Shown: piece after piece, positions 7,792 through 14,974 of the stretch
Numbering within the stretch: position 1 is the stretch's first letter
How the letters are laid out: every line of letters starts with the position of its first letter
DNA from: an uncultured Collinsella sp.
Lineage (GTDB): Bacteria > Actinomycetota > Coriobacteriia > Coriobacteriales > Coriobacteriaceae
Reading direction: 5' to 3'
Length of the DNA stretch: 20,086 nucleotides
NCBI GenBank assembly: GCA_900545445.1
Contig: UQZH01000039.1
Span: 1-20,086 of the forward strand
Notes under the pieces: model-generated
What the model was told of the DNA's origin: nothing
The model's input: the letters and a program-made list of their open reading frames with translations, nothing else
Database searches by the model: none
Program-made: the position numbers and the translations under genes

Positions 7792-8147
7792 CCGCGGTCT
7801 CGTCCTACATCGCTTACGCGCGGGCACTCAACAGGCTGGGTTGGACGCCGGCCGAGTTTGTGGTGGCGGAGTCGTTTGCCGTGCGCCTGCGCGGCATGCT
7901 GGGACGGCGTCCGGTTGCCGCCAATGGCCTGCCGCTTGTCATGGCATTTCCGCACTGTTCCTCAGTCCACACGTGTTTTATGGCCTATCCCATCGACATC
8001 GCCTTTATCGATGCAAGCGGCTACGTTCTCGTATGCTACGAAAACGTACGTCCATGGCGTATGTGCTCCTGCCCCGGCGCCTGGGGCGTACTAGAGCGTC
8101 CTTCAATCATTGTTTCGACCCCTGCTCTCCAACGCGTGCCGGCTTAA
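7788..8147 (+). CDS. DUF192 family protein
   Basis: A 119-residue protein of the DUF192 family (a small beta-barrel family of unknown biochemical role). The core signature is present: RLRGMLGRRP, then FPHCSSVHTCFMAYPIDIAF with the aromatic-Met and Asp-Ile pattern, and FIDASGYVLVCYENVRPW. GTG 7788 is chosen as start because it overlaps the preceding stop (GTGA) and has a GGGGGTGG stretch upstream; the longer frame from 7683 reads through the previous gene. There is no signal peptide. It ends the apparent Tad operon, and DUF192 genes next to Tad loci are seen in other genomes, hinting at a shared process, but no mechanism can be given. Confidence 0.85.
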   Translation: MTAVSSYIAYARALNRLGWTPAEFVVAESFAVRLRGMLGRRPVAANGLPLVMAFPHCSSVHTCFMAYPIDIAFIDASGYVLVCYENVRPWRMCSCPGAWGVLERPSIIVSTPALQRVPA

Positions 8148-8162
8148 GAATTGGCGACAGTG

Positions 8163-8191
8163 GACTTTCGTCATACGAAATTGGGTAAGAT
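8163..8191 (+). promoter_or_regulatory. Putative promoter/operator of the toxin-antitoxin pair
   Basis: A perfect 15-base interrupted palindrome, TTTCGT-CAT-ACGAAA, spans 8166-8180. A -10-like TAAGAT follows at 8186-8191, just before the GGAGGAG ribosome site (8192-8198). Antitoxins with a ribbon-helix-helix domain usually repress their own operon by binding such short palindromes. The operator role is inferred from its position. Confidence 0.55.
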
Positions 8192-8205
8192 GGAGGAGAA
8201 GATGC

Positions 8206-8472
8206 ATGGATGTTGAGATCCATCCCAACGCTAAAAAGCACCTGACGGAAAAGCAGGTACTAGGTGCCTGGTTCGCGGTTACTGAGTGCATTCGCCGCGA
8301 GTCGGAGGACGAGCCGCCGAGATGGCTTGCCATTGGATGGCTTCCAGATGGTCGAAGTGTGGAACTTGTTGCGGTCGAGCTTGTCCGTGGGTGGCTTATC
8401 ATTCATGCCTTGTCTCCAGTCCAGAAGAAATTCTGGCAAGAGATCGAGCGAGCTCGGCAGAGGGGTCGATGA
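8206..8472 (+). CDS. BrnT-like toxin of a type II toxin-antitoxin pair
   Basis: This 88-residue protein has the layout of small BrnT-like toxins: an N-terminal MDVEIHPNAKKHLTEKQV segment, then PRWLAIGWLPDGRSVELVAVEL (a beta hairpin with G-rich turns) and WLIIHALSPVQKKFWQEI, the conserved His-Ala strand and C-terminal helix. BrnT toxins are ribonucleases; catalytic residues cannot be assigned from one sequence. GGAGGAG lies seven bases before ATG 8206; the longer frame from 8110 crosses the putative promoter and is rejected. The stop overlaps the antitoxin ATG. The toxin call depends strongly on the downstream ribbon-helix-helix gene. Confidence 0.72.
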   Translation: MDVEIHPNAKKHLTEKQVLGAWFAVTECIRRESEDEPPRWLAIGWLPDGRSVELVAVELVRGWLIIHALSPVQKKFWQEIERARQRGR

Positions 8473-8756
8473 TGGGCAAGACGTATACGGCCGCTAATGG
8501 TCAGGTTGTAACGGATGAAATGATTGACGCGTGGTGCGAGTCGTACGAGCGCGGAGAGTTTCCGGATGGCGAACACACCGTTGGTGGGATCGTGCGTGGA
8601 CGGCCCCCGCTCTCAGGTGAGGGGACGGCAACGCTGTCGGTCAAGATTCCTCTGGGAATGAAGGAGGCCATTCGTCGACGGGCGGCTGCCGAGGGGATGA
8701 CGCCAAGTGAGTTTGCCCGTGCGGCTCTGAGCGAAAAACTTCTTGCTGCCGGCTGA
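8469..8756 (+). CDS. Ribbon-helix-helix (CopG-like) antitoxin
   Basis: A 95-residue protein whose C-terminal half (about residues 54-93) is a ribbon-helix-helix DNA-binding fold: ATLSVKIPLGMKEAIRRRA supplies the strand and first helix, EGMTPSEFARAALSEKL the second helix. The N-terminal half (VTDEMIDAWCESYERGEFP and VRGRPPLSG) matches the toxin-binding arm seen in actinobacterial antitoxins of this type. The start is ATG 8469 overlapping the toxin stop, or the adjacent ATG 8472. It should neutralise the upstream protein and bind the palindrome at 8166-8180. Toxin-before-antitoxin order is like brnT-brnA. Confidence 0.8.
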   Translation: MMGKTYTAANGQVVTDEMIDAWCESYERGEFPDGEHTVGGIVRGRPPLSGEGTATLSVKIPLGMKEAIRRRAAAEGMTPSEFARAALSEKLLAAG

Positions 8757-8796
8757 TGCCTCTGACGTGCCGATTTATAGAACCGAGGCTGTGCTC

Positions 8797-8847
8797 AAAA
8801 ACTTTTTTAAAATTCTCGGTTGACCGGAACGCGTCCTTGGTTATACT
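8797..8847 (+). promoter_or_regulatory. tRNA-Phe promoter with UP-like element
   Basis: TTGACC at 8820-8825 and TATACT at 8842-8847 are separated by 16 bases, a good housekeeping promoter. Immediately upstream, 8797-8814 is a pure A/T stretch (AAAAACTTTTTTAAAATT), typical of the UP elements that boost stable-RNA promoters. Confidence 0.82.
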
Positions 8848-8879
8848 AATCAAGCCTTGAAACAAGGCACACCTCAAAT

Positions 8880-8952
<73 letters not shown>

Positions 8953-8965
8953 CCTTGAATTGACT

Positions 8966-8995
8966 AGGACCTCTGCAAAGGGGTCCTTTTCTTTT
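8966..8995 (+). terminator. Terminator after tRNA-Phe
   Basis: AGGACCTC (8966-8973) pairs with GGGGTCCT (8980-8987) around a six-base loop, including one T-G pair, and is followed by TTTTCTTTT. Confidence 0.88.
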
Positions 8996-9126
8996 ATGTG
9001 GACCCGCGGAAAATGCATCCCAGTCTTTTGCGAAAAACGGGACGCGCTTTCCGGCGCTTACTTCCGACGTGCGTGCACATCTCGGGCCCGCCCGCTCAGA
9101 CATTCCTCCCGCTTTTGCGCCACTTT

Positions 9127-9166
9127 ACAGACCGTTCGGTCGTCTGTCCGCACGCGCGGGTATACT
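9127..9166 (+). promoter_or_regulatory. Putative regulated promoter of the GH5-like gene
   Basis: A -10 TATACT at 9161-9166 is preceded by GGG and lacks a good -35 box. In the -35 region lies a 21-base imperfect palindrome (9127-9147) with arms ACAGAC and GTCTGT and an inner GACCG/CGGTC pair. The arrangement suggests a regulator-binding site; no regulator gene is adjacent. The rest of 8996-9231 shows no gene I can support. Confidence 0.45.
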
Positions 9167-9231
9167 CAAAACGATACTTTTCCTATGCAATACGATGCAG
9201 GCTCGGCCTGCACGATCCGAAGGGGGCAGTG

Positions 9232-10293
9232 ATGGAGAGGATACTCGGCGTTAATCTCTCTGGCTGGTTTATTCCCGAGCCTTGGGTGACCCCGTCGCTA
9301 TACGCGGCGACCGGTGCATCCAATGCGGCCGAGCTGCAGGAGGCCATGGGCACCGCCGCCTATAACGAGCGCATGCGCCGTCATTACGAGACGTTTGTGA
9401 GCGAGGATGATTTCCGTCGCATGGCGCAGATCGGCCTCAACGCCGTGCGCCTGCCGGTGCCTTGGTATGCCTTTGGCTCACAGGAGTCCGATGCCTCCTA
9501 CATCTCGGTTGTCGATTACATCGACCGCGCGATTGAGTGGGCTGTCAAGTACAACATTCGCGTGCTGCTTGACCTGGCGACTGTGCCCGGTGGCCAGGGC
9601 GATTCCAACGATTCGCCCGCCACGCCGGAGGCTGTTGCCGAGTGGCATTCGTCCACTAACGGCCGCCATGTCGCACTCGACGTGCTCGAGCGCTTGGCCG
9701 AGCGTTACGGCGAGGCCGAGAGCCTGCTGGGCATTGAGCTGCTGGATACGCCGCAGATGAGTGTCCGCAAGAGTCTCTTTGCCATGACGGATGGCATTCC
9801 GGCTCACTACCTGCGCAATTTCTATCGCGATGCCTACGAGCTCGTCCGTTCGTATATGCCCGAGGATAAGATCGTCGTCTTCTCGTCTTCGGGGCATCCC
9901 AGCGAGTGGAAGCATTTTATGCGCGGCGCTAAGTACAAGAACGTCTACATGGACCTTCACCTGTACCATTACCGCGACGAACATGCGCTCGACATCACGA
10001 GCCCCCGCGGGCTGACGACGGCGATTTCGCGCAACAAGCGCGAGCTTAAAGAGGCGATTTCGACTGGGTTCCCCGTGCTGGTGGGCGAATGGTCGGGCGC
10101 GGCGATCTTTGCCAACTCGTCGGTTACGCCCGAGGGCCGCAATGCCTACGAGCGCGTGTTTATTGCCAACCAGCTGGCTTCGTTTGCGCCGGCTGCCGGT
10201 TGGTTCTTCCAAACGTGGAAGACCGAGAAGCGCATTGCAGCATGGGACGCCCGCGCGGCGCTCGGTACGCTCGAGCGCGGCATGATTGAATAG
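9232..10293 (+). CDS. GH5-like (exo-1,3-glucanase-related) protein with altered active site
   Basis: The 353-residue protein resembles family 5 glycoside hydrolases related to exo-beta-1,3-glucanase: GVNLSGWFIPEPWVTPSL near the start, FRRMAQIGLNAVRLPVPW, LLDLATVPGGQGDSN and the nucleophile strand VLVGEWSGA with Glu286. The acid/base strand, normally GIELLNEP, reads GIELLDTP (Asp172-Thr173-Pro174), so the catalytic Glu is replaced by Thr. The histidine of the usual DLHGAPG strand is also missing. There is no signal peptide, so it should be cytoplasmic. ATG 9232 is chosen for AGGGGG upstream and the promoter at 9161; the open frame extends to 8998. It may be a pseudoenzyme or have changed chemistry. 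rsmI follows six bases later. Confidence 0.82.
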   Translation: MERILGVNLSGWFIPEPWVTPSLYAATGASNAAELQEAMGTAAYNERMRRHYETFVSEDDFRRMAQIGLNAVRLPVPWYAFGSQESDASYISVVDYIDRAIEWAVKYNIRVLLDLATVPGGQGDSNDSPATPEAVAEWHSSTNGRHVALDVLERLAERYGEAESLLGIELLDTPQMSVRKSLFAMTDGIPAHYLRNFYRDAYELVRSYMPEDKIVVFSSSGHPSEWKHFMRGAKYKNVYMDLHLYHYRDEHALDITSPRGLTTAISRNKRELKEAISTGFPVLVGEWSGAAIFANSSVTPEGRNAYERVFIANQLASFAPAAGWFFQTWKTEKRIAAWDARAALGTLERGMIE

Positions 10294-10299
10294 GTTGAT

Positions 10300-11178
10300 A
10301 TGACGCAAAACAGCGCCCATACGGGCAAACTCTATGTGGTCGGCACGCCCATCGGCAACCTGGGCGACCTGTCCCCGCGCGTGGGCGAAGCCTTTGCCGC
10401 TGCCGATGTCATCTGCTGCGAAGACACGCGTGTGACGTCAAAGCTGCTGATGCACCTGGGCATTTCCAAGCCGCTTGTCCGTTGTGACGAGAATGTGATC
10501 GCCAGCCGCGCCGCCGGCCTGGTTGACCGTCTGCTGGCGGGGGAGACCCTCGCCTTTGCCTCGGACGCCGGCATGCCGAGCGTGTCCGATCCCGGCCAGG
10601 CGCTAGTTGAGGCGGCGCGTGAGGCCGATGTGCCCGTCGAAGTTATTCCCGGGCCCTCTGCTTGCGTCACGGCACTTGTTTCGTCCGGCATTCCCTGCGA
10701 GCATTTCTTCTTCGAAGGCTTTTTGGGTCGCAAGCACGGCGACCGCGTGCGCCGACTGCAGCGCCTTGCCGTGGTGCCCGGCGCGCTCATCTTCTACGAG
10801 TCTCCACATCGCATCGTGGCGACGCTCGAGGCCGTGGCGGAGGTCTTTCCCCAACGTGAGGTTGCCGTCTGCCGCGAACTCACCAAGCTGCACGAGGAGG
10901 TCTTGCGCGGGCCCGCTGCCCAGCTTGCCGAGGAGCTGCGTGCTCGCGGCGAGGTAAAGGGCGAGATTGCGCTGGTCATCGCGCCGCCGAGCGAGGGTGA
11001 GGAGGCCGGTATCGTGCCGGTTGGCGCCGCGGCAGCGGATCCCGACGAGGCCCTGCGCGAGGATATCCGCGCCGCGCTCGAGGAGGGGGAGCCCGCGTCT
11101 GCGGTGGCCAAGCGCCTGTCTCAGAAGTATTCGCGCCGCAAGCGCGATGTCTATGCCATGGTGCTCGATATGCAATAG
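10300..11178 (+). CDS. rsmI: 16S rRNA (cytidine(1402)-2'-O)-methyltransferase RsmI
   Basis: RsmI uses S-adenosylmethionine to methylate the ribose of C1402 in the decoding centre of 16S rRNA. The 292-residue protein has the tetrapyrrole-methylase fold signatures: LYVVGTPIGNLGDLSPR (residues 11-27), CCEDTRVTSKLL (39 on), SDAGMPSVSDPG (88-99), and a C-terminal GEIALVIAP strand followed by a helical tail (REDIRAALEEGEPASAVAKRL). Length is normal. It begins six bases after the GH5-like gene with a weak ribosome site, so the two are probably co-transcribed. Confidence 0.96.
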   Translation: MTQNSAHTGKLYVVGTPIGNLGDLSPRVGEAFAAADVICCEDTRVTSKLLMHLGISKPLVRCDENVIASRAAGLVDRLLAGETLAFASDAGMPSVSDPGQALVEAAREADVPVEVIPGPSACVTALVSSGIPCEHFFFEGFLGRKHGDRVRRLQRLAVVPGALIFYESPHRIVATLEAVAEVFPQREVAVCRELTKLHEEVLRGPAAQLAEELRARGEVKGEIALVIAPPSEGEEAGIVPVGAAAADPDEALREDIRAALEEGEPASAVAKRLSQKYSRRKRDVYAMVLDMQ

Positions 11179-11247
11179 ATGGAGGATATCCAGCCCTTGC
11201 GCTAGAATCATCCTCTGTATGCAACGTTTTTCTGGAGGACAAACCCC

Positions 11248-12849
11248 ATGGATCAAAGCAAGCCTTCGTTCTTTATCACGACGCCCATCTACTACGTCAA
11301 CGCCGATCCGCACCTGGGCACGGCTTATTCCACCATCATCGCCGATGTTCAGGCTCGCTATCGCCGCTCCGCCGGCTATAACGTCAAGTTCCTGACCGGC
11401 ATGGACGAGCACGGCGAGAAGGTCGCCGAGGCCGCAGCCAAGCACAACATGACGCCGCAGGAGTGGACCGACAGCCAGGCCCCGCACTTCAAGGAGCTTT
11501 GGAGCAAACTCGAGATCTCCAACGATGACTTCATCCGCACCACCGAGCCGCGCCAGCATCATGCCGTGCAGTACCTGTGGGAGCGCATGAAGGAGTCCGG
11601 CTACCTGTATAAGGGCAGCTACGACGGTTGGTATTGCGTGCCTGACGAGACCTACTTCACCGACACGCAGGTCCAGAAGGGTGACGAGGAGTACGGCAGC
11701 GTCGGCCAGCACCTGTGCCCCGACTGCCACCGTCCGCTCGAGCGCGTGCAGGAGGAGTCCTACTTCTTTAAGCTTTCCGCTTTCCAGGACAAGCTGCTCA
11801 AGCTCTATGACGAGCACCCCGACTTTGTCGAGCCCGCGTTCCGTATGAACGAGGTGCGCAGCTTTGTCGAGGGCGGCCTCAACGACCTTTCCGTGAGCCG
11901 TACGAGCTTTGACTGGGGCATTCAGGTTCCGTTTGACGAGGGCCACGTGACCTATGTGTGGTTCGATGCGCTGCTCAACTATATGACGGCTGTCGGCTAC
12001 GGTGTCGATACCGACGAGGCCCGTGCCGAGCTGGCCTATCGCTGGCCCGCGCAGTTCCACATCGTGGGCAAGGACATCATCCGTTTCCACTGCGTCATTT
12101 GGCCGGCCATGCTCATGGCCATTGGCGAGGCCCTGCCCGAGCACGTCTTTGCCCATGGCTTCCTGACCGTGCGCAATGCCGAGACCGGTAAGGCCGAGAA
12201 GATGTCCAAGAGCCGTGGCAACGCCATCGCCCCGCAGGATGTCATCGATATGCTGGGCGTCGAGGGCTATCGTTATTACTTTATGACCGATGTGGTCCCC
12301 GGTACCGACGGCGCCATCAGCTTCGACCGCATGGAGCAGGTCTACAACGCCGACCTGGCCAACAGCTGGGGCAACCTTATCTCGCGTTCGCTCAACATGA
12401 GCGGCAAGTATTTTGACGGTTGCGCGCCCGCCAAGCCCGCATCGTTCGATGCGTTCGACAACCCGCTGGCAAAGATCGCCGATGGCCTGGTCGACCGCTA
12501 CATGGCCAAGATGGACGTGCTCGATTACGGCGGAGCCAAGGATGAGGTCATGGAGCTCATCCACGCCGCCAACCACTACATCGAGGACTCCGAGCCTTGG
12601 GCACTTGCCAAGGACGAGGCCAAGGCTGACGAGCTGGCGTTTGTGATCTACAACCTGCTCGAGGCCATCCGCATTGCCGCTCACCTGCTGATGCCGCTCA
12701 TGCCCCAGACTTCTGCCGAGGCCCTGCGCCGCCTGTCCTGCGAGGACGAGGCCGCGAGCGACGACCTCAAGGGCATTTGCACTTGGGGCCTGCTTGCTGG
12801 TGGTCAGCCCGTCGAGAAGGGCGATCCGCTGTTCCCGCGTCTGGCGTAG
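11248..12849 (+). CDS. metG: Methionyl-tRNA synthetase (short form)
   Basis: Class I aminoacyl-tRNA synthetase that charges tRNA-Met in the cytoplasm. The 533-residue protein has FFITTPIYYVNADPHLGTAY with the HIGH-type box HLGT at residues 22-25, a connective insert with CPDC (Cys157, Cys160), and KMSKSRG starting at Lys318. The C-terminal alpha-helical anticodon-binding domain is present, but the protein ends there: the EMAP/Trbp111-like tRNA-binding domain of the roughly 650-residue form is absent. TGGAGG precedes the ATG. The 69-base gap from rsmI contains TAGAAT (11203-11208) as a possible -10, without a clear -35. A hairpin terminator follows. Confidence 0.97.
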   Translation: MDQSKPSFFITTPIYYVNADPHLGTAYSTIIADVQARYRRSAGYNVKFLTGMDEHGEKVAEAAAKHNMTPQEWTDSQAPHFKELWSKLEISNDDFIRTTEPRQHHAVQYLWERMKESGYLYKGSYDGWYCVPDETYFTDTQVQKGDEEYGSVGQHLCPDCHRPLERVQEESYFFKLSAFQDKLLKLYDEHPDFVEPAFRMNEVRSFVEGGLNDLSVSRTSFDWGIQVPFDEGHVTYVWFDALLNYMTAVGYGVDTDEARAELAYRWPAQFHIVGKDIIRFHCVIWPAMLMAIGEALPEHVFAHGFLTVRNAETGKAEKMSKSRGNAIAPQDVIDMLGVEGYRYYFMTDVVPGTDGAISFDRMEQVYNADLANSWGNLISRSLNMSGKYFDGCAPAKPASFDAFDNPLAKIADGLVDRYMAKMDVLDYGGAKDEVMELIHAANHYIEDSEPWALAKDEAKADELAFVIYNLLEAIRIAAHLLMPLMPQTSAEALRRLSCEDEAASDDLKGICTWGLLAGGQPVEKGDPLFPRLA

Positions 12850-12891
12850 AGACCGCGCGAGCGCCATATCGGCAATTTGCTGTTTAGCTGT

Positions 12892-12928
12892 AAGGGCATG
12901 GCCGCCACGGTCCATGCCCTTTTGTTTC
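12892..12928 (+). terminator. Terminator after metG
   Basis: AAGGGCATGG pairs perfectly with CCATGCCCTT over ten base pairs, with a loop that can pair further (CCG/CGG), followed by a T-rich run TTTTGTTT. It separates metG from rsmA, whose AAGGAGG ribosome site begins 20 bases on. Confidence 0.9.
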
Positions 12929-12959
12929 AAGACGCCGCCATCATGCTAAGGAGGCAACC

Positions 12960-13820
12960 ATGACAACTTCGCCTTTGGCAAACCCCACGGCCACCAGGGA
13001 GCTGCTAGAGGAGTTTGGCCTTGCGACTAAGCATCGCCTGGGCCAGAACTTTCTAATCGACAATCATGTGATCGAGCGTATCTGCGAGCTTGCCGAGCTT
13101 GCAGGTGACGAGCGCGTACTCGAGGTGGGTCCGGGTTGCGGCACGTTGACACTTGCGTTGCTGCAGGAGGCGGCGTGCGTTACGTCGATCGAGGCCGATC
13201 CCGAGCTTGAGCCGGTGCTTGACGCCCACGCCGCCGACTATGCCAACTTCCGCTTTATCATGGGCGATGTGCTCAAGGTGGGCCCGGAGCAGATTGAGCA
13301 GGCCGCCGGCGGCGAGCCCACGGTATTTGTCGCGAACTTGCCCTATAACGTGGCGGCGACAATCATCCTGCAGTTCTTCCAGACGATGCCGGCGCTCAAG
13401 CGTGCCGTCGTCATGGTGCAAAAGGAGGTTGCCGATCGCATTGCCGCAGCGCCGGGCAACAAGACCTATGGCGGCTATACGGCAAAGCTCGGCCTGTATG
13501 CGCAGGTGACGGGTCGCTTTGAGGTGCCGCCGCGTTGCTTTATGCCGGCGCCGCACGTGGACTCGGCCGTCGTGCGTATCGACCGTGTTGACGGCGTGGT
13601 GCCCGAGGGGCTCGATCGCGAATTTGTGGCCCGCGTGATTGACGCTGCATTTGCTCAGCGTCGCAAGACCATCCGTAATTCCATGAGCGCCAACGGCTTT
13701 GCCAAGGACGTGCTCGATGCCGCCTTTGAGGCTTGCGGTATCGCACCAACCACGCGCGCCGAGACGCTTGATGTTGCCGACTTTGTCCGTCTGGCCCAGG
13801 AGCTAATCCATGATGCCTAA
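12960..13820 (+). CDS. rsmA: 16S rRNA dimethyladenosine transferase RsmA (KsgA)
   Basis: RsmA dimethylates two adjacent adenosines (A1518, A1519) near the 3' end of 16S rRNA, a late ribosome-assembly step. The 286-residue protein shows HRLGQNFLID, the SAM-binding EVGPGCGTLT (residues 55-64), catalytic motif NLPYN (126-130), FMPAPHVDSAVV and FAQRRKTIRNS. Length and order of motifs are normal. AAGGAGG ends five bases before the ATG. No separate promoter is evident after the metG terminator, though the intervening 31 bases are short. The last 11 bases overlap tatD. Confidence 0.97.
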   Translation: MTTSPLANPTATRELLEEFGLATKHRLGQNFLIDNHVIERICELAELAGDERVLEVGPGCGTLTLALLQEAACVTSIEADPELEPVLDAHAADYANFRFIMGDVLKVGPEQIEQAAGGEPTVFVANLPYNVAATIILQFFQTMPALKRAVVMVQKEVADRIAAAPGNKTYGGYTAKLGLYAQVTGRFEVPPRCFMPAPHVDSAVVRIDRVDGVVPEGLDREFVARVIDAAFAQRRKTIRNSMSANGFAKDVLDAAFEACGIAPTTRAETLDVADFVRLAQELIHDA

Positions 13821-14727
13821 TGCCGAACGTGTGACGTTTACCAAGAAAAAGAAGACGGTTGCTTGTCCCGTGCCCTTGGCACCGCTTGCCGACACGCATG
13901 CGCATCTACTTTCGTTCTGGGGCAAGGATGTGCCTGAGACGCTCGTGCGTGCCAAGGCGGCAGGCGTCGACCTGTTGGTGACGATGCTCGACCCCATCGC
14001 TGACAAACGCAGCGTGACGGACTATAGCGACTGGCTCGTGCGCGAAATTCTGCCGATGCAGGATATCCCGCAGATCAAGTATCTTGCCGGCGTGCATCCG
14101 TATGGCGCACCGGACTATACCGACGACGTTCACGCACAGGTCGTTGCCGCGCTCGATGATTCCTTATGCGCCGGTATTGGCGAAATCGGCCTGGACTACC
14201 ACATGGACTATGACGACGATATCGCGCCGGCACCCCATAACGTGCAGATTGACTGCATGGCGCGTCAGCTCGAGCTTGCCGTGTGCCGTAACGTGCCGGT
14301 GGAGCTGCATCTGCGCCACGAGGACACGGACCATGAGCGCACCTCGCACGTTGATGCGTACAACGTGCTTCGTGAGGTGGGCGTGCCCCAGGCCGGTTGT
14401 GTGCTGCACTGCTTTGGCGAGGACCGCGCCACGATGGAGCGCTTTGTGGAGCTGGGCTGCTATATCGCCTATGGTGGTGCGGCCACCTTTAAGCGCAACG
14501 ACGACGTGCGCGAGGCATTTGCGGCAACCCCACTCGATCGAATTTTGTTCGAGACGGATTGCCCGTATATGGCTCCGGAGCCCATCCGCGGTCTTGAATG
14601 CGAGCCCGCAATGATCTCCATTACGGCAAACGCGCTGGTTAACGACCGTGTCGATCGTACCGGCGAGGATGCTGAGGCAATCGCGCAAGCCGCTTGGGAA
14701 AATGCCTGCAAACTTTTTCAAAAATAG
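13810..14727 (+). CDS. tatD: TatD family metal-dependent hydrolase (DNase-like)
   Basis: A TIM-barrel amidohydrolase-superfamily enzyme; TatD members act as metal-dependent DNases. The 305-residue protein has the metal ligands in place: DTHAH (residues 28-32), Glu125 in GEIGLDY, His167 in ELHLRH, His200 in LHCF and Asp250 in FETDCPYMAPEP. It is about 40 residues longer than E. coli TatD, partly from a basic N-terminal extension before the first barrel strand; ATG 13810 or the adjacent 13813 overlaps rsmA. The final codons (about 14710-14726) also form the A/T-rich element upstream of the tRNA-Leu promoter. Confidence 0.93.
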   Translation: MMPNAERVTFTKKKKTVACPVPLAPLADTHAHLLSFWGKDVPETLVRAKAAGVDLLVTMLDPIADKRSVTDYSDWLVREILPMQDIPQIKYLAGVHPYGAPDYTDDVHAQVVAALDDSLCAGIGEIGLDYHMDYDDDIAPAPHNVQIDCMARQLELAVCRNVPVELHLRHEDTDHERTSHVDAYNVLREVGVPQAGCVLHCFGEDRATMERFVELGCYIAYGGAATFKRNDDVREAFAATPLDRILFETDCPYMAPEPIRGLECEPAMISITANALVNDRVDRTGEDAEAIAQAAWENACKLFQK

Positions 14728-14759
14728 TTCTTGCGTTCGCGGTGGCGCTCCGTTATTCT
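14710..14759 (+). promoter_or_regulatory. tRNA-Leu promoter with UP-like element
   Basis: TTGCGT (14731-14736) and TATTCT (14754-14759) are 17 bases apart. The A/T stretch AAACTTTTTCAAAAATA at 14710-14726, inside the last tatD codons, resembles the element before the tRNA-Phe promoter. Confidence 0.75.
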
Positions 14760-14770
14760 AATTCCTGCAC

Positions 14771-14857
14771 GCGGGCGTGGCGGAATTGGCAGACGCGTAC
14801 GGTTCAGGTCCGTATGGGGGCAACCCCATGAAGGTTCAAGTCCTTTCGCCCGCACCA
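14771..14857 (+). tRNA. tRNA-Leu (CAG)
   Basis: An 87-nt class II tRNA with an encoded CCA end. The acceptor stem GCGGGCG/CGCCCGC is perfect, the anticodon stem TACGG/CCGTA carries loop TTCAGGT (anticodon CAG, Leu), and the long variable arm ATGGGGGCAACCCCAT forms a stem as expected for Leu. The T loop is TTCAAGT. Confidence 0.97.
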
Positions 14858-14868
14858 TTAAATGAAAG

Positions 14869-14895
14869 AGCTCCCAGCAATGGGGGCTTTTTTGT
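14869..14895 (+). terminator. Terminator after tRNA-Leu
   Basis: AGCTCCC (14869-14875) pairs with GGGGGCT (14882-14888), with one T-G pair, followed by a run of T. Confidence 0.85.
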
Positions 14896-14974
14896 TATGG
14901 GCCTCTTGTTGATGTCACGTTGCTGCTTCGTGCGGGTATCCTAATGCCAACGTGTGCCTATCAGAGGAGAGACC

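Noticed and set aside
8781..8821. AACCGAG/CTCGGTT inverted repeat as terminator of the toxin-antitoxin pair
   Set aside because: The arms are seven bases with a 27-base A/T-rich loop and no T tail; the right arm overlaps the tRNA-Phe -35 box. A UP-type promoter element explains the A/T stretch better.
11181..11215. GAGGAT/ATCCTC pair in the metG leader as a riboswitch or T-box
   Set aside because: The 69-base leader is too short for a T-box or SAM riboswitch, and the six-base stem has a 22-base loop and no terminator.
10603..12930. 775-codon open frame on the - strand
   Set aside because: It lies wholly opposite rsmI and metG, whose motifs are intact, and comes from GC-rich codon bias on the other strand. 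No domain is visible in its product.
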